A DNA stretch of 46,805 nucleotides, taken from positions 1-46,805 of the forward strand of contig LLCB01000391.1 of assembly GCA_001414345.1 (NCBI GenBank), read 5' to 3'. The position numbers and the translations under genes were made by a program. The DNA is from Hymenoscyphus infarciens (taxonomy: Eukaryota; Ascomycota; Leotiomycetes; Helotiales; Helotiaceae). A model generated the notes under the pieces. It made no database searches. It was not told the DNA's origin and was given only the letters and a program-made list of their open reading frames with translations. Positions 45,370 through 46,805 of the stretch are shown one piece after another (position 1 is the stretch's first letter; each line of letters starts with the position of its first letter).

Positions 45370-45436
45370 AGATATACTAAAAAGTCGGACTCGACTAAAT
45401 CGCAAATCGCAAATCGCAAATCGTAAATTACAAAGT
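45370..45436 (+). repeat. Transposon-end motif with tandem cgcaaat units (less mutated copy)
   Basis: The word gatatactaaaaagtcggac is followed by tandem aaatcgc units, matching 4,256-4,340. Here CA is mostly kept, so this copy is closer to the original. It marks the junction between gene island and repeat DNA. Confidence 0.65.
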
Positions 45437-45535
45437 CGAGCTAAAGTAGAACTTAATAATTATCTTTACTACTTCTTAGTCTCTCTCTCTTACTACTCTT
45501 TCCTTCTTTAGTATATTATATAAATATAAAAGTAT

Positions 45536-45536
<1 letters not shown>

Positions 45537-45590
<54 letters not shown>
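45537..45590 (+). repeat. (GA)n microsatellite
   Basis: About 50 bp of uninterrupted GA repeat within the right repeat block. Such a tract is polymorphic and prone to sequencing length error. Confidence 0.95.
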
Positions 45591-45593
<3 letters not shown>

Positions 45594-45754
45594 TTTACTA
45601 CTTTTACTAAACTCCTCTTACCTATACTAGGAAAAACTTTCTACTAAAATGTTTACTCACCCTAAGACTTATTCTCGACAAGATTTTACGTTACACCACC
45701 TCTCTATAAACCAAAAACAGGGGAGGTAGTGTAGGTCGGTTTTATACTACTCTA

Positions 45755-46275
45755 TAAGTACTATAAAACTAAGACTAAGAAAATACTTTATATAAGCTTT
45801 TATACTATAAATTATACGCTCTTTTAGATAGGCTTTCTAGAAAATTTCTATCTACTTTATTTTAAGAGGTTAGGGTTACGTTTTCCTACTTAGTAATCCT
45901 TCTCGATTTCCTTCTAAGACTACCTTCTTTCTTAACTTTAAATACGTATATTATAACTAATACTAAATAAAAACTAATTATAAATATAGAATACTATAAT
46001 TAACTATTAATAGTACTATAATATATAATAATATTATAATATTTACTAAAGTAAAGCTTTATATATATTATTTTAGTTTTAGATATTAGTATAGTATATA
46101 TCTCTACTACCTAATAAGTAGTATAATATTAATAGTTAGAAACTACTTTATATTAGGTTTTATACTACAATATATATAAGCTTTTAAATAGACTTTATAG
46201 AATATTTATATCTATTTTATCTAGTTAGTTAAGAGTTATATACTACTACTTACTAATAATTCTACCTTACTCTAG
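45755..46275 (+). repeat. Two degenerate direct repeats about 365 bp apart
   Basis: Segment ~45,775-45,915 (tactttatataagctttta ... aggttagggttac ... tacttagtaat) is echoed at ~46,145-46,265 (tactttatattaggttttat ... agttaagagttat ... tacttactaat). The match is loose but ordered, suggesting a decayed tandem or dispersed repeat unit. Confidence 0.5.
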
Positions 46276-46303
46276 CTCTAACCCTAACTCTAACCCTAAC
46301 TCT
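46267..46303 (+). repeat. Short telomere-like CTAACC/CTCTAA repeat
   Basis: Two to three copies of the 12-base word ctctaaccctaa. It contains the fungal telomere unit CCCTAA but alternates with CTCTAA. A single ttagggtta occurs at 45,869-45,877 in the paired repeat. It is too short for a telomere; an interstitial or repeat-borne motif is more likely. Confidence 0.6.
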
Positions 46304-46805
46304 AAAGGTACTATAGCTTTCACCTTTTCTAGATATAGTAACTAGTTATATACTATTCTAAGTAACTTATAAAAAGTATAACTTTTATTATAAGTTTTTA
46401 TATAAAACTACTAAAGTAGCTTAAAGTTAGTTATTTTTAAGAATTTACTATATTAAAAACTATATAGAAATATAATTAAATCTTAAACTATTTTAAATAA
46501 ATACTATATATAACTCTTACTAAGAGCTATTTATAAATATTCTAGTTATAATAGTATAAACTATATATAACTAGTAAATAAGTATATAAAGATATATCTA
46601 ATATAATAATATAAACTATTATATAAGCTTAATAATAGTAAAATAACTATTAAATTTACTTTTTATAAAATAAAAAAAGTTAGAATATATATATTTATAG
46701 TAGTTTAAGCTACTATATAAAGTCTATAACTAAAATCTAAAGAATACTTTAGAAGTATAATACTTAAATAATATATAATCTTAACTAATTATACTTAATT
46801 ACTAA

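Larger units (their letters stand above)
45437..46805. other. AT-rich RIP-degraded repeat block (right)
   Basis: Strongly AT-rich, poor in CA/TG, no open frames. A short stretch about 45,590-45,740 is less mutated (it keeps CACC, CAAG). The rest consists of degenerate repeats (see below) and unassignable decayed sequence to the window end. Confidence 0.85.

Overview
The window looks like nuclear DNA of a filamentous ascomycete (Pezizomycotina; Leotiomycetes is my guess, not shown by the sequence). Genes are intron-poor, with short introns that have GT..AG ends and CTAAC-like branch sites. The DNA is sharply two-part. Positions 1 to about 16,480, 16,911 to 29,239 and about 45,365 to 46,805 are very AT-rich and almost lack CA/TG, yet keep CG, the signature of repeat-induced point mutation (RIP). 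Positions 29,248 to about 45,360 are a balanced gene island.

Left AT-rich block (1-16,480). It is a mass of dead transposons. The clearest is a complete Ty3/gypsy-type LTR element at 8,687-13,898, with 381-bp LTRs, a perfect 5-bp target duplication GAATC, a polypurine tract, a gag zinc knuckle and a reverse transcriptase remnant; I could not find its RNase H or integrase. Also present are a pair of ~675-bp inverted repeats (1,222-1,893 and 15,772-16,452), a 266-bp MITE with 55-bp inverted arms, and related termini. About 430 bp of non-RIP sequence (16,480-16,910) separates it from the next block.

Second AT-rich block (16,911-29,239). Its two ends are inverted repeats beginning CAGTG, flanked by a decayed 8-bp target duplication (AATATAGC / AATACGGC). 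It is therefore best read as one 12.3-kb hAT-like DNA transposon. It holds a nested minus-strand Ty1/copia remnant, a 157-bp direct repeat and a ~1.2-kb decayed reading frame that I do not recognise.

Gene island (29,248-45,360). After ~2.3 kb without a supportable gene come, in order: a Dcr2-like metallophosphatase (-), a mitochondrial Trm61-like tRNA methyltransferase (-), a monoacylglycerol lipase-like hydrolase (+), a mitochondrial protein of unknown function (-), mitochondrial ClpP (+), an allantoate/pantothenate-type MFS permease (+), an F-box protein (+), and a Ser-rich secreted, GPI-type protein interrupted by an in-frame stop. Two divergent promoters are visible: methyltransferase/lipase and unknown mitochondrial protein/ClpP. 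Three of the eight genes appear to be mitochondrial. The island ends about 120 bp after the last gene, where RIP-type DNA with a transposon end, a GA microsatellite and degenerate ~365-bp repeats begins.
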